Positions 53,387-61,929 of a DNA stretch of 64,000 nt are shown here, piece by piece (positions within the stretch are counted from its first letter, which is position 1; each line of letters opens with the position of its first letter). The position numbers were made by a program, and so were the translations under genes. The stretch spans positions 3,244,542 to 3,308,541 of the forward strand of contig NC_015856.1 in assembly GCF_000221045.1 (NCBI RefSeq), written 5' to 3'. Under the pieces are notes generated by a model that did no database searches, had not been told where the DNA came from, and worked only from the letters and a program-made list of their open reading frames with translations. Source of the stretch: Collimonas fungivorans Ter331 (GTDB lineage Bacteria > Pseudomonadota > Gammaproteobacteria > Burkholderiales > Burkholderiaceae_D).

Positions 53387-54601
53387 TTACTTGACCAAGG
53401 GACAGGACGCGTCCATCGGTTTGAAAGCCTGCTGTGCCGGGATGGTCGACAGCAGCTTGAGATAATCCCAAGGCGCTTTCGATTCGGCCGGCGTTTTTAC
53501 CTGGTACAGATACATGTCATGGATCACGCGGCCATCGGGGCGGATGGAAGCATTGCGCATGACGGCGTCATGGATAGGGATCTCGCGCATTTTCTGGGTC
53601 ACGATTTTCCAGTCGTGCGACTTGGTTGCGGCCGCCGCCTTCAGGTAGTGATAGACGCTGGAATAGACGCCAGCATGCACCATGGTCGGCTTGTTGCCTT
53701 TATAGAGCGTTTCGAAACGCTTGGAGAATGCGCGCGTATCGCTGTCGAAATCCCAGTAGAAACCGTCGGTGTAGACCAGGCCCTGGGCGTCGTTCAGGCC
53801 CAGCGCATGCACATCCGACAAGAACACCAGCAAAGCCGCCAGGCGCTGGTTCTTGGCGCCGATGCCGAACGAGCGCGCCTGCTTGATCGCATTGACCGTA
53901 TCCTGGCCGCCGTTGGCCAGGCCGATCACCTGCGCCTTCGAGCTTTGCGCCTGCAGCAGGAACGACGACAGGTCGCTGGCGTTGAGCGGATGGCGGATCG
54001 ATCCGACCACGGTGCCGCCGAGGCGCTTGACGACATCGCCGGCATCTTTTTCCAGCGACTGGCCGAAAGCGTAGTCGACGGTGACGAAGTACCAGGACTT
54101 CTGTCCCATCTTGGTCAATGCCGCGGCGGCGCCGGCTGCCTGCGAGTAGGTATCGAACATCCAGTGGAAACCATTGGGCGCGCATTCGGCATTGGTCAGC
54201 ACGCCGGTCGCCGGGCCGCTGTACATGGCGATGCCGCCCTTGTCGCGGATCAGGCGCTGCACCGCCAGCGCCACCGAGGAATTGGTCAGATCGGCGATGG
54301 CGTCGACCTTGTCGCGGTCTATCCATTCACGCGCCTTGGAAGCGCCGATGTCGGCCTTGTTCTGGTGATCCGCGGTCAGCAGTTCGATTTTCATGCCCTT
54401 GCATTCGGCCTTCAGGCAATCCTCGATCGCCATCTTGGCCGCCGCCACCGAGCCCGGTCCGCCCATCGCCGAATACGGCCCGGACATGTCGGTCAGGATG
54501 CCGACCTTGTAGACCTCGCCTTCCTGGGCCAGGGCCTGGCTCCCGGCCAGCAAACCCAAAAAAATCACGGCCGAACTACGTAGCAGCAGCTTGTTGCGCA
54601 T
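53387..54601 (-). CDS. ABC transporter periplasmic substrate-binding protein (LivK/branched-chain amino acid type)
   Basis: 404 residues from ATG 54601, with AGGAG six bases upstream. A signal peptide (LLLRSSAVIFLGLLAGSQALA) precedes a type I periplasmic-binding fold (VYKVGILTDMSGPYSAMGGP, AREWIDRDKVDAIADLTNSS, YFVTVDYAFGQSLEKDAGDV). The permease and ATPase genes are not adjacent, so it is an orphan binding protein using a shared transporter or acting in sensing. Its position before mmsA and mmsB suggests valine or related acids as ligand. Divergent from a LysR gene. Confidence 0.9.
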   Translation of the reverse strand: MRNKLLLRSSAVIFLGLLAGSQALAQEGEVYKVGILTDMSGPYSAMGGPGSVAAAKMAIEDCLKAECKGMKIELLTADHQNKADIGASKAREWIDRDKVDAIADLTNSSVALAVQRLIRDKGGIAMYSGPATGVLTNAECAPNGFHWMFDTYSQAAGAAAALTKMGQKSWYFVTVDYAFGQSLEKDAGDVVKRLGGTVVGSIRHPLNASDLSSFLLQAQSSKAQVIGLANGGQDTVNAIKQARSFGIGAKNQRLAALLVFLSDVHALGLNDAQGLVYTDGFYWDFDSDTRAFSKRFETLYKGNKPTMVHAGVYSSVYHYLKAAAATKSHDWKIVTQKMREIPIHDAVMRNASIRPDGRVIHDMYLYQVKTPAESKAPWDYLKLLSTIPAQQAFKPMDASCPLVK

Positions 54602-54616
54602 GAGGTCTCCTGTTTT

Positions 54617-54688
54617 GTAGGGTGGGCATGCAATGCCCACGCAGTTGCACGGGCATCCTTCTGCGTGGGCGCCTTGTGCCCCATCCTA
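54617..54688. repeat. Double-hairpin dispersed repeat, copy 2
   Basis: 72-bp element beginning GTAGGGTGGGC. The left hairpin GTGGGCAT-GCA-ATGCCCAC is perfect; the right half (GCGTGGGCGCCTTGTGCCCC) is degenerate and ends CATCCTA. It lies in the divergent promoter region between the binding-protein gene and the LysR gene, only 15 bases from the ATG of the former. Confidence 0.8.
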
Positions 54689-54730
54689 TTTTTTATGAAT
54701 TTCTATATAGACATTCTGCATGTGCATTAT

Positions 54731-54743
54731 TATTGGAACAATA
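54731..54743. promoter_or_regulatory. Palindrome TATTG-GAA-CAATA in the LysR/binding-protein divergent region
   Basis: A 5-3-5 inverted repeat, 50-62 bases upstream of the LysR GTG. T-N11-A architecture fits a LysR recognition site. Confidence 0.5.
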
Positions 54744-54762
54744 GACAATAATTCACAATGGC

Positions 54763-54778
54763 TTTGCATTTATGCAAA
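54763..54778. promoter_or_regulatory. Palindrome TTTGCAT-TT-ATGCAAA before the LysR gene
   Basis: 7-2-7 perfect inverted repeat just upstream of the AAGGAG ribosome site. It contains the in-frame ATG at 54772, arguing that translation starts at the GTG at 54793 and that this is an operator. Confidence 0.5.
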
Positions 54779-54792
54779 ACAAGGAGAAACAG

Positions 54793-55743
54793 GTGAAATC
54801 GACGAAAGCCATGCTGGATTGGGATAACCTGCGCGTGTTCCTGGAGCTGACGCGCAGCCAGGGCCTGGTGGAAACGGCAAAGAAACTCGGCATAGACCAC
54901 TCGACCGTGTCGCGCCGCATGCACCGTTTCGAGGAACAGGTCGGCAGCCAGCTGTTCGAGCGCAACAACCAGGGTTACACGCTGACCGCGGAAGGCCACC
55001 GGCTGATCGAATATGCGGAGCGGGTCGAGAGCACGGTGTATGCCGCCGCGGAAGAACTGAGCGGCCACAACCGGCTGCTGTCGGGCCAGGTCCGGCTCGG
55101 CGCCACCGAAGGTTTCGGTACCTTCGTGCTGGCGCCGCACCTGGCGCATTTCTGCGCGCGGCATCCGCACATCACGGTCGACCTGTTGCCGGTGCCGCGC
55201 TTCGTCAATCTGTCCAAGCGCGAAGCCGACATCGGCGTCACCATCGAACGCCCGCAAAGCGGCAATTATGTGGTCACCAAGCTGACCGACTACCTGCTCA
55301 AGCTGTACGCCACCCGCTCCTACCTGGAGACGCATGCACCGATCAAGACCTTGCAGGACTTAAATCATCACGCTTTCATCGGCTACGTCGACGACCTGGT
55401 GTTCAGCGAAGAGTTGCGCTACAAGGACAATGTGGCGCCGGCCGCCTTCCGCGCCTTCCGCAGCACCAGCGTGATTGCCCAGTACACGGCGGCGCGCAGC
55501 GGCCAGGGGCTGGCGATCCTGCCCTGCTTCCTGGCGCAGCAAAGCGACGACCTGGTGCCGGTGCTGGACGGCCAGGCCGATATCCAGCGCGCGTTCTGGC
55601 TGGTAGCCGCCACCGAAACCCGCAATGTGGCGCGGGTAGCCGCGCTATGGCGCTACCTGCGTGAAGTGATCGAACCTAACCGGCCGTTCCTGATGGGGGA
55701 ATCACGCCACATGACTTACTCGGATACAATTGTCTCAGCCTGA
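54793..55743 (+). CDS. LysR-family transcriptional regulator (likely regulator of the mms operon)
   Basis: 316 residues from GTG 54793, which has AAGGAG at six-base spacing; the ATG at 54772 lies inside a palindrome and lacks an SD. The HTH is at residues ~5-65 (WDNLRVFLELTRSQGLVETA, LGIDHSTVSRRMHRFEEQVG); the effector domain follows (VRLGATEGFGTFVLAPHLAH). It diverges from the binding protein-mmsA-mmsB operon with two palindromes between, so control of that operon is likely; inducer unknown. Confidence 0.9.
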   Translation: MKSTKAMLDWDNLRVFLELTRSQGLVETAKKLGIDHSTVSRRMHRFEEQVGSQLFERNNQGYTLTAEGHRLIEYAERVESTVYAAAEELSGHNRLLSGQVRLGATEGFGTFVLAPHLAHFCARHPHITVDLLPVPRFVNLSKREADIGVTIERPQSGNYVVTKLTDYLLKLYATRSYLETHAPIKTLQDLNHHAFIGYVDDLVFSEELRYKDNVAPAAFRAFRSTSVIAQYTAARSGQGLAILPCFLAQQSDDLVPVLDGQADIQRAFWLVAATETRNVARVAALWRYLREVIEPNRPFLMGESRHMTYSDTIVSA

Positions 55744-55775
55744 ATTATTCCATCAACTCGCATCCCGACTCCCCC

Positions 55776-56609
55776 ATGATTTTGACTGGCCCCGAACTCG
55801 CCCGCGCACTTGAGCAGGCCGAGGCGACACATTTGAGCCGGCAGGTTGCAGCCTGCCGCCAGCTCGGACACAAGGACGCGCGCGCCATCGCCATCTCCGG
55901 CGGCGTCGCGGCGCTCACCGATCCGGCTTTCGGACGCAAACTCAACCATGTCACAGGACTGGGCATGGGAGCGCCGCTGGACTCCGGCGAGCTGGCGCTG
56001 CTGGAAGCCGCATACGCCGTCCATGGACTGGAGACGCAGGTGGATGTCTGTCCTCACGCCGACAGCAGCACGCTGGCGGTCCTGGCCGAGCGCGGCTATG
56101 CGGCCAATGCTTTCAGCAACACCTACGTGCGCCGCTTGGCGCCGGCGGATGCTTATGCCGCGGCCGGCAGCGGCATAGAGGTAATCGCCGACAGGGTTCT
56201 GGTGGAAGCCACATTTGCCGGCGACTCGGTGGCCGGATTTTCGGTGCAGGCGGTAAGTCGCCCCGTCATCTTGCTGGAGACGCTGGCGCGGATTGCCTTG
56301 CAGCGGAGCGATACGCTACTGTTCGCCGCGGCGATAGACGGTAAGGTAGCCGGCACTGCCGGCATGAGCCTGATCGAGACGTCGGCGGGACTACTGGCGC
56401 ATTTGTATATCGCCAGCACGCTGCCGGCATACAGAGGACGCGGGATCCAGCTAGCGCTGCTGCACGCGCGGCTAGCGGCGGCCCGCAGCGCCGGCTGCAC
56501 ATTGGCCAGCGTTACTGCACGGCCGGCGAATACCAGCGCACGCAACACCGAGCGCGTCGGCTTTAGCCTGGCTTACACTAAAACGACTTTCGCCAAGCGC
56601 CCGGCTTAA
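55776..56609 (+). CDS. GNAT-family N-acetyltransferase with N-terminal extension
   Basis: 277 residues. The GNAT core is C-terminal (residues ~150-270): AAIDGKVAGTAGMSLIETSA, LYIASTLPAYRGRGIQLALL (acetyl-CoA loop, R/Q-x-x-G-x-G/A) and RPANTSARNTERVGFSLAYT. The first ~140 residues (AIAISGGVAALTDPAFGRKL) resemble the truncated N-terminal GNAT half seen in two-domain homologues. Substrate unknown. It converges on the DUF1439 gene with 2 bases between. Confidence 0.88.
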   Translation: MILTGPELARALEQAEATHLSRQVAACRQLGHKDARAIAISGGVAALTDPAFGRKLNHVTGLGMGAPLDSGELALLEAAYAVHGLETQVDVCPHADSSTLAVLAERGYAANAFSNTYVRRLAPADAYAAAGSGIEVIADRVLVEATFAGDSVAGFSVQAVSRPVILLETLARIALQRSDTLLFAAAIDGKVAGTAGMSLIETSAGLLAHLYIASTLPAYRGRGIQLALLHARLAAARSAGCTLASVTARPANTSARNTERVGFSLAYTKTTFAKRPA

Positions 56610-56611
56610 GC

Positions 56612-57181
56612 TCAGGACTCGTTGATTTCCACCGCGATGCCATCCTGCTGCACCGTGATCGCACCGGGTTCGAAGGTCTTGCCGTTCAGGCGCAATTCTT
56701 CGCTGCGGAAGGTATAGATAGGATAATTGTTCAGCACCTGCTGCGCCACCACCGCGCCGATCTGGCTCAGCTGCGGCTTGTATTGGGCGGGCACGTTGCT
56801 GAAGTCGATATTGTCGACAGTAGGATTGTCGAGCTGGACGGCGCGCGTCGCGCGGTCGTACTTCAAGCCGCTGCTGAGGGTGATGGCGCCATTCAGCGTC
56901 CCTGCCAGCAGCAGAGGACTGACCACGCTGACATTCACCTGCGTCAGCACGCGGTTTTGCGCCGGGTTGAGCGTCAGGTGCGGATTCTTCAGGCCGACAT
57001 TGAACACTTCCGCATAACGCAGCTGCTGCGGGAACTTGCTTTCGATGGCGGTCTGCAGCTGCTGTTGCGAAAACGTGTATTCGTTGGACCAGATGTTGTA
57101 GCCGGCCCAGGCGCCGGCCGCAACCGCCGTCGCGCTCAGGCCCAGCATAGTCTTCACCAGTGTGCGTCGTATTGTATGCAT
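56612..57181 (-). CDS. DUF1439-family exported protein
   Basis: 189 residues from ATG 57181 (CGGGA upstream). A hydrophobic N-terminal segment (VKTMLGLSATAVAAGAWAGY) indicates export or anchoring; the body (NEYTFSQQQLQTAIESKFPQ, TLNPAQNRVLTQVNVSVVSP, GLKYDRATRAVQLDNPTVDN) matches the DUF1439 family of periplasmic lipoprotein-like (YceB) proteins, but no lipobox Cys is seen. Function unknown; a lipid- or envelope-associated role is often suggested for the fold. Confidence 0.85.
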   Translation of the reverse strand: MHTIRRTLVKTMLGLSATAVAAGAWAGYNIWSNEYTFSQQQLQTAIESKFPQQLRYAEVFNVGLKNPHLTLNPAQNRVLTQVNVSVVSPLLLAGTLNGAITLSSGLKYDRATRAVQLDNPTVDNIDFSNVPAQYKPQLSQIGAVVAQQVLNNYPIYTFRSEELRLNGKTFEPGAITVQQDGIAVEINES

Positions 57182-57234
57182 TGTTTCCCGTGGCTTGCGG
57201 CCTGCCGCAACTACGTTATAGTTGCCGCAAGCCA

Positions 57235-57518
57235 TCAGCTTTTGTATGGTTCAAGCACACAGTATAGATGGATATCTTCAGGTTCAAGCGATACAGCTCA
57301 GGATCCGGTTTATCGAGCAGCTTGCAGCCAAGCCGCACATAGAAATCGACGGTGTTGCGCGAGTTCGTGGCGGAGATATGGATTTGTTCCGCGCCCATTT
57401 CCCTGGCGCGCTTGCAGGCTGTACGAAACAATCCGCTGGCCAGCCCGCGGCCGCGATAGTGGGCAAAACTATATTCAATAAACGCATCGCGGACAAGTTC
57501 AATCCGAAGGACCTTTGC
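57235..57518 (-). pseudogene. GNAT acetyltransferase remnant (5' truncated, frameshifted)
   Basis: The C-terminal half of a GNAT domain is readable: FAHYRGRGLASGLFRTACKR (acetyl-CoA loop) and GAEQIHISATNSRNTVDFYV then LGCKLLDKPDPELYRL. In intact relatives this is followed by LEPEDIHL. Here that sequence is found only after a one-base shift (near 57285), ending at a TGA at 57235. Upstream there is an in-frame TGA at 57519 and no start codon. The N-terminal half is missing. The remnant overlaps the last 20 bases of the VOC gene, suggesting a deletion that joined the two. Confidence 0.8.
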
Positions 57519-57891
57519 TCACCGCTTCAATCCTGTGCCCATCCGGGTCGATCAAAAAAGCGGCATAGTAATTTTCCTCGTACTCAGGACGCAGGCCGGG
57601 CGCGCCGTTGTCGCTGCCGCCCACACGCAATGCGGCGCGATGGAAAGCATCGACGGCAGCGCGGGACGGCGCCGCAAACGCCAGGTGAAAGCCTGGTCCG
57701 GGCGGCGCTGCGTCTGGACGCAGTTTCAGGCAAAGCAAGTCTTCGCCATCCGTCAGCCCATACCCGACCGCGGTTGCATCCTCGAACACCCGGCGCAGGC
57801 CAAGCGCGCCAAGCGCCGCATCGTAAAACGCGCCTGACAGGGAAAGATCGCGGACGCCGAGGGAGACATGATGAATCATGGATGCTGTCAT
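57499..57891 (-). CDS. VOC-family (glyoxalase/bleomycin resistance-like) protein
   Basis: 130 residues from ATG 57891, which overlaps the esterase stop (ATGA); ATG 57909 and 57879 are in-frame alternatives. One VOC metal-binding module in two beta-alpha-beta3 halves: MIHHVSLGVRDLSLSGAFYD (metal His), PGPGFHLAFAAPSRAAVDAF-like PPGPGFHLAFAAPSRAAVDA (second His) and YYAAFLIDPDGHRIEAV (metal Glu). The tail SKGPSD after EAV looks like read-through into the GNAT remnant. Enzyme activity unknown. Confidence 0.88.
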   Translation of the reverse strand: MTASMIHHVSLGVRDLSLSGAFYDAALGALGLRRVFEDATAVGYGLTDGEDLLCLKLRPDAAPPGPGFHLAFAAPSRAAVDAFHRAALRVGGSDNGAPGLRPEYEENYYAAFLIDPDGHRIEAVSKGPSD

Positions 57892-58781
57892 TTTGCCGGC
57901 AATGCCCATAACAAGCCACGCGTGATCAAGGGAGGAAATACCGTCAGATGGTCTTCATCCTGGATCACCTCGGAACGCACTTTCAGGCCGGGATAACGAT
58001 GTGAATTCATTTGTTTCTCGAAGTCCTTCATGTCCTGCACCATATCGCTTTCCTTGTTATAGCGTGGATTGTGATCGCCCGGCTTGACCGTTTCGAACGA
58101 GCCGATCAGCATCAGTACCTTGGCCGGCATGTCTTTATGCGCCGCAGCATAAAGACGCTCCTGGCTGAACATGACCTTCTTGTCGTACCACAGCGAGGGG
58201 CTGCCTAGAATGTACTGGTCGAACATCTGCGGCTCCGTCAGCAGGACATGCAAGCCGAGCAACGATCCATAGGAGTGGCCGGCATAGATTTTACGGCTCA
58301 TGTCGGCACGGTAGTTTGCGGCGACAAACGGAAATACTTCCCGTTCGATGAACTGCCGATACTGCTCGGCCTGCCCCGACAATTCCTTGCCTTTGCCGCT
58401 GGTGGTGTCGGTCGGCGTGTAATCCCGGTTGCGGCTGAAGACCGGGTCGTCGCCTTTGGAATAGGACAGCCCGACCAGGATGAATTCCTGGATTTTATTG
58501 CCATGGACGACCAGCCGGTTGCCAATGCTGCGCACCAGCGGGAAGCCGTAGTTGGCATCGGTGATGAACAGCACCGGATAACGCTTCTGCGATGTCGCAT
58601 AGGAGGCCGGCAAGCTCACGAACAGCTCGTAGTCACGGTGCAGTATCTTCGATGAAATGCTCTGCACCTCGGTCCCTTCCAGTTCATATGGACGGGGCGC
58701 GGCGTTTGCCGGGGCCGGCGGGACTGAAAAAACCAGGGTAAACAATAAGGCAGGAAGGAGCTTGCGAAGTTTTTGCGGCAT
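57888..58781 (-). CDS. Secreted alpha/beta-hydrolase, esterase (Fes/IroE/BesA-like)
   Basis: 297 residues from ATG 58781; the frame runs on to 59021 but that part looks non-coding. Signal peptide (LLPALLFTLVFSVPPAPANA). The nucleophile Ser is in KIYAGHSYGSLLGLHVLL (GHSYG), followed by FDQYILGSPSLWYD; the catalytic His is probably in IQDEDHLTVFPP. The fold and SPSLW block match putative siderophore/acyl esterases of the esterase D type. Substrate unknown. Upstream partner of the VOC gene in a two-gene operon. Confidence 0.87.
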   Translation of the reverse strand: MPQKLRKLLPALLFTLVFSVPPAPANAAPRPYELEGTEVQSISSKILHRDYELFVSLPASYATSQKRYPVLFITDANYGFPLVRSIGNRLVVHGNKIQEFILVGLSYSKGDDPVFSRNRDYTPTDTTSGKGKELSGQAEQYRQFIEREVFPFVAANYRADMSRKIYAGHSYGSLLGLHVLLTEPQMFDQYILGSPSLWYDKKVMFSQERLYAAAHKDMPAKVLMLIGSFETVKPGDHNPRYNKESDMVQDMKDFEKQMNSHRYPGLKVRSEVIQDEDHLTVFPPLITRGLLWALPAK

Positions 58782-59256
58782 GTTTATACTTTCTCGTTCG
58801 TTTGCGATGGAGCGATGCTTCTGCCAGGCGATAATGTGTGCCGCAACGCCGGTTTCGTCAACCCTGCTTCGGGTGAAAAAGACGAACGGCGATAACCTGG
58901 CCGATGGTGATATCGTGCGTAAAATCATTTCCTGAAATCTCCCGCTACCTGCGGATCCGGTTCGAATACCAACCCGGCCATCGCTGCTTCCTCTTCGCGA
59001 TGGCAACAACTGCTGGCGCATCAGCCTTATACACTTTGCCTGACGCCGGCTTGCACCGGATCCCGTTATAGTTTTTGCAGCACGGGCGCGCCGAGCGCCT
59101 GGATTTGAGCAGCCAAGTTATTCAACCGACAATCCGGCCAGGCAATCTTTGCCCGCCTGTCGATTTCGACGATTTCCGTTCGACTAGGTATCGAGAGCCG
59201 TTAAATCTCGCGGCTTGATCGCTTCTTCGTACAAAGTCCTCTTTGGAAAGACCGAC
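58782..59256. other. Intergenic region between esterase and DHA2 transporter genes
   Basis: 475 bases between divergent genes. It holds both promoters. Reading frames on the minus strand (to 59021 and 59122-59496) are continuations or antisense with no domain. No repeat or RNA gene identified. Confidence 0.5.
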
Positions 59257-60696
59257 ATGACTGAAAATTCCATCCCTACCGCAACCCGCGACCGCCGCGG
59301 CCTGGCCCTGATCGTGCTGTGCCTGGGCGTGCTGATGATCGTGCTCGACACCACCATCGTCAACGTCGCGCTGCCGTCCATCAAGACTGACCTGAAGTTC
59401 TCCGACACCTCGCTGGCCTGGGTGGTGAACGCCTACATGCTGACTTTCGGCGGCTTCCTGCTGCTCGGCGGCCGGCTCGGCGACCTGTACGGCCACCGGC
59501 GGCTGTTCCTGATCGGTATCGCATTATTCACCGTGGCCTCACTGGCCTGCGGCCTGTCCACTACCCAGGGCTTCCTGCTGGCGGCGCGCGCCGTGCAAGG
59601 GCTGGCCGGCGCCGTGGTGACCTCGGTGGCGCTATCGCTGATCATGGACCTGTTCACCGAACCGGCCGAACGCGCCAAGGCGATGGGGGTCTACGGTTTC
59701 GTCTGCGCCGGCGGCGGCAGCCTCGGCGCCATGCTGGGCGGCCTGCTGACCGACACCCTGAGCTGGCACTGGATTTTCCTGGTCAACCTGCCGATCGGCA
59801 TCGCCGTCATCGCCCTTTCATTGCGGCTGCTGCCGGCGCTGCACAGCCAGGCGCAGTCCAGGCACCTCGACGTATTCGGCGCGATTACCGTCACCGCTGC
59901 GCTGATGCTCGCCGTGTATGCCATCGTCAACGGCAACGAAGCGGGCTGGGTGTCGTCTCGGACCTTGGGCCAGCTGGCCGTTGCGGCGGCGTTGCTGGCA
60001 ACTTTCCTGGTGATCGAAACGCGGGTGCGGGTGCCGCTGATGCCGCTGCGGCTGTTCCAGCTGCGTAACGTGGCGGTCGCCAATGTCGTCGGCGTGCTGT
60101 GGGCGGCGGCGATGTTCGCCTGGTTTTTCCTGTCCGCGCTCTACCTGCAGCTGGTGTTGGGCTACAAGCCGCTGCAGGTCGGGCTGGCGTTCCTGCCGGC
60201 CAACCTGATCATGGCCGTCTTTTCCCTCGGGATCTCGGCCAAGCTGGTGATGCGCTTCGGCATCCGGCGGCCGCTGGCGGTGGGCCTGCTGCTGGCAACC
60301 TGCGGCCTGCTGCTGTTTGCGCGCGCCCCGGTCGACGGCCACTTCATCGCCGACGTATTGCCGGGCATGGTCCTGCTCGGCCTGGGCGCCGGGATTGCCT
60401 TCAATCCGGTGCTGCTGGCGGCCATGAGCGATGTCGCACCGTCCGAATCCGGGCTGGCCTCGGGCGTGGTCAACACCTCGTTCATGATGGGCGGCGCGCT
60501 CGGCCTGGCGGTGCTGGCCAGCCTGGCGGCCTTGCATACCGAGAACCTGCTGGCGGCCGGCAATGAACCGCTGGGGGCGCTCAACAGCGGCTACCAGGCA
60601 GCTTTCCTGGTAGGCGCCTGCTTCGCCGGCCTGGGCGCCGCGCTTGGCGCCCTGCTGTTGCGCACCAAAACCATGGAGAGCGCCGTGCCTGCATAA
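59257..60696 (+). CDS. MFS exporter, DHA2 family (14-TMS, EmrB/QacA-like)
   Basis: 479 residues from ATG 59257 (GGAAAG upstream). Fourteen membrane segments. The DHA2 signature LMIVLDTTIVNVALPSIKTD is at residues ~28-47, GGRLGDLYGHRRLFLIGI is motif A, and GLLTDTLSWHWIFLVNLPIG is motif C. It should extrude lipophilic drugs or related compounds using proton motive force. No membrane-fusion partner is adjacent, so it is likely a stand-alone inner-membrane pump. No local regulator beside it. Confidence 0.94.
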   Translation: MTENSIPTATRDRRGLALIVLCLGVLMIVLDTTIVNVALPSIKTDLKFSDTSLAWVVNAYMLTFGGFLLLGGRLGDLYGHRRLFLIGIALFTVASLACGLSTTQGFLLAARAVQGLAGAVVTSVALSLIMDLFTEPAERAKAMGVYGFVCAGGGSLGAMLGGLLTDTLSWHWIFLVNLPIGIAVIALSLRLLPALHSQAQSRHLDVFGAITVTAALMLAVYAIVNGNEAGWVSSRTLGQLAVAAALLATFLVIETRVRVPLMPLRLFQLRNVAVANVVGVLWAAAMFAWFFLSALYLQLVLGYKPLQVGLAFLPANLIMAVFSLGISAKLVMRFGIRRPLAVGLLLATCGLLLFARAPVDGHFIADVLPGMVLLGLGAGIAFNPVLLAAMSDVAPSESGLASGVVNTSFMMGGALGLAVLASLAALHTENLLAAGNEPLGALNSGYQAAFLVGACFAGLGAALGALLLRTKTMESAVPA

Positions 60697-60768
60697 GTTA
60701 CCAGAGCTCCGCCGCACCAATCAGCGAAACGCCGTGCCCCGGTGTTTCCTACTTGCCGGGATAAACCT

Positions 60769-60939
60769 ATGTTTGAGAAAGAAACAGACGCAGCACTTGT
60801 CAGCGAAACCGAGTACCGCCTGCTGGTGGCGGAATTCGACCTCCTGTGGAATCGCGCGACGACGATGCAGGAGCAATCGCGCATGGAGAGCCTGATCAAG
60901 CTGATCGACGCCTTCGAGAACGGCCTCCGCCAAAATTAA
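60769..60939 (+). CDS. Small helical protein resembling an antitoxin N-terminus
   Basis: 56 residues from ATG 60769 (CCGGGA upstream). Fully helical: SETEYRLLVAEFDLLWNRAT then RMESLIKLIDAFENGLRQ. The spacing of Tyr, Leu and the closing LIDAFE recalls the N-terminal segment of HigA-type antitoxins (EYxxxLxxIxxL...LxxLIxAYE), but the following DNA-binding domain is absent. No toxin gene is adjacent. It may be a free-standing small protein or a decayed remnant; function unknown. Confidence 0.55.
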   Translation: MFEKETDAALVSETEYRLLVAEFDLLWNRATTMQEQSRMESLIKLIDAFENGLRQN

Positions 60940-61002
60940 TTTCCCATTCAGGATTAGAATGCACGGCAAGGCACACCTGCACTTATTACGATCGAACGGC
61001 TC

Positions 61003-61929
61003 ATGCAAAATATCATTACTGTAGCAAACGTCTCGAAAACCTACGCTTCCGGCCACCGCGCCCTCAACAACGTCAACCTGGAGATCCGCCGCGGCGAGAT
61101 CCTGGCGCTGCTGGGTCCGAACGGCGCCGGCAAGACCACACTGATCAGCTGCATCTGCGGCATCCTCAACATCTCCGAGGGCTCGGTGCGGGTCGACGGC
61201 CACGACATCGGCGCCGATTTCCGCGCGGCCCGCTCCATGATCGGCCTGGTGCCGCAGGAACTGACCACCGACGCCTTCGAAACGGTGTGGGCGACGGTGT
61301 CCTTCAGCCGCGGCCTGTTCGGCAAGCCGGCCAACCCTGCCCATATCGAAAAGGTGCTCAAGGACCTGTCCTTGTGGGACAAGAAGGACAACAAGATCAT
61401 GACCCTGTCCGGCGGCATGAAACGCCGGGTGCTGATCGCCAAGGCCTTGTCGCACGAGCCGCAGATCCTGTTCCTCGACGAGCCGACCGCCGGCGTCGAC
61501 GTCAACCTGCGCCACGACATGTGGCAGCTGGTGCGTTCGCTGCGGGAAAGCGGCGTCACCATCATCCTGACCACCCACTACATCGAGGAAGCCGAAGACA
61601 TGGCCGACCGCATCGGGGTGATCAACAAGGGCGAGATCATCCTGATCGAGGACAAGAAAGAACTGATGCACAAACTTGGCAAGAAACTGCTGACGCTGCA
61701 GCTGGAGCAGCCGCTGCAGCAGGTTCCGCCCGAACTTGCGGCCTACCAGCTGAGCTTGTCCAGCGACGGCAGCCAGCTGGTCTATACCTATGAAAGCGAC
61801 GGCGAACGCGTGACCATCATTTCGCTGCTCAACGCCCTCAGCGCACAAGGCATCCAGTTCAAGGATATCCAGACCACGCAAAGTTCCCTCGAGAATATTT
61901 TCGTCAACCTGATCAAGGACGGACAATGA
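61003..61929 (+). CDS. ABC transporter ATP-binding protein (DrrA/NodI-type)
   Basis: 308 residues. Walker [15 protein letters not shown] near residues 36-49, Q-loop [10 protein letters not shown], signature [15 protein letters not shown], Walker [13 protein letters not shown] and the H-loop [11 protein letters not shown]-terminal DUF4162-like extension (residues ~225-308) is typical of exporters of the ABC-2 class. It overlaps the permease start (ATGA). The pair probably forms a homodimeric exporter for a lipid, polysaccharide or drug; substrate unknown. Confidence 0.95.
   Translation: MQNIITVANVSKTYASGHRALNNVNLEIRRGEILALLGPNGAGKTTLISCICGILNISEGSVRVDGHDIGADFRAARSMIGLVPQELTTDAFETVWATVSFSRGLFGKPANPAHIEKVLKDLSLWDKKDNKIMTLSGGMKRRVLIAKALSHEPQILFLDEPTAGVDVNLRHDMWQLVRSLRESGVTIILTTHYIEEAEDMADRIGVINKGEIILIEDKKELMHKLGKKLLTLQLEQPLQQVPPELAAYQLSLSSDGSQLVYTYESDGERVTIISLLNALSAQGIQFKDIQTTQSSLENIFVNLIKDGQ

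Noticed and set aside
58782-59021. 80-residue N-terminal extension of the esterase
   Set aside because: The signal peptide starts at the internal Met (58781), and the extension has no secretion-like or domain features.
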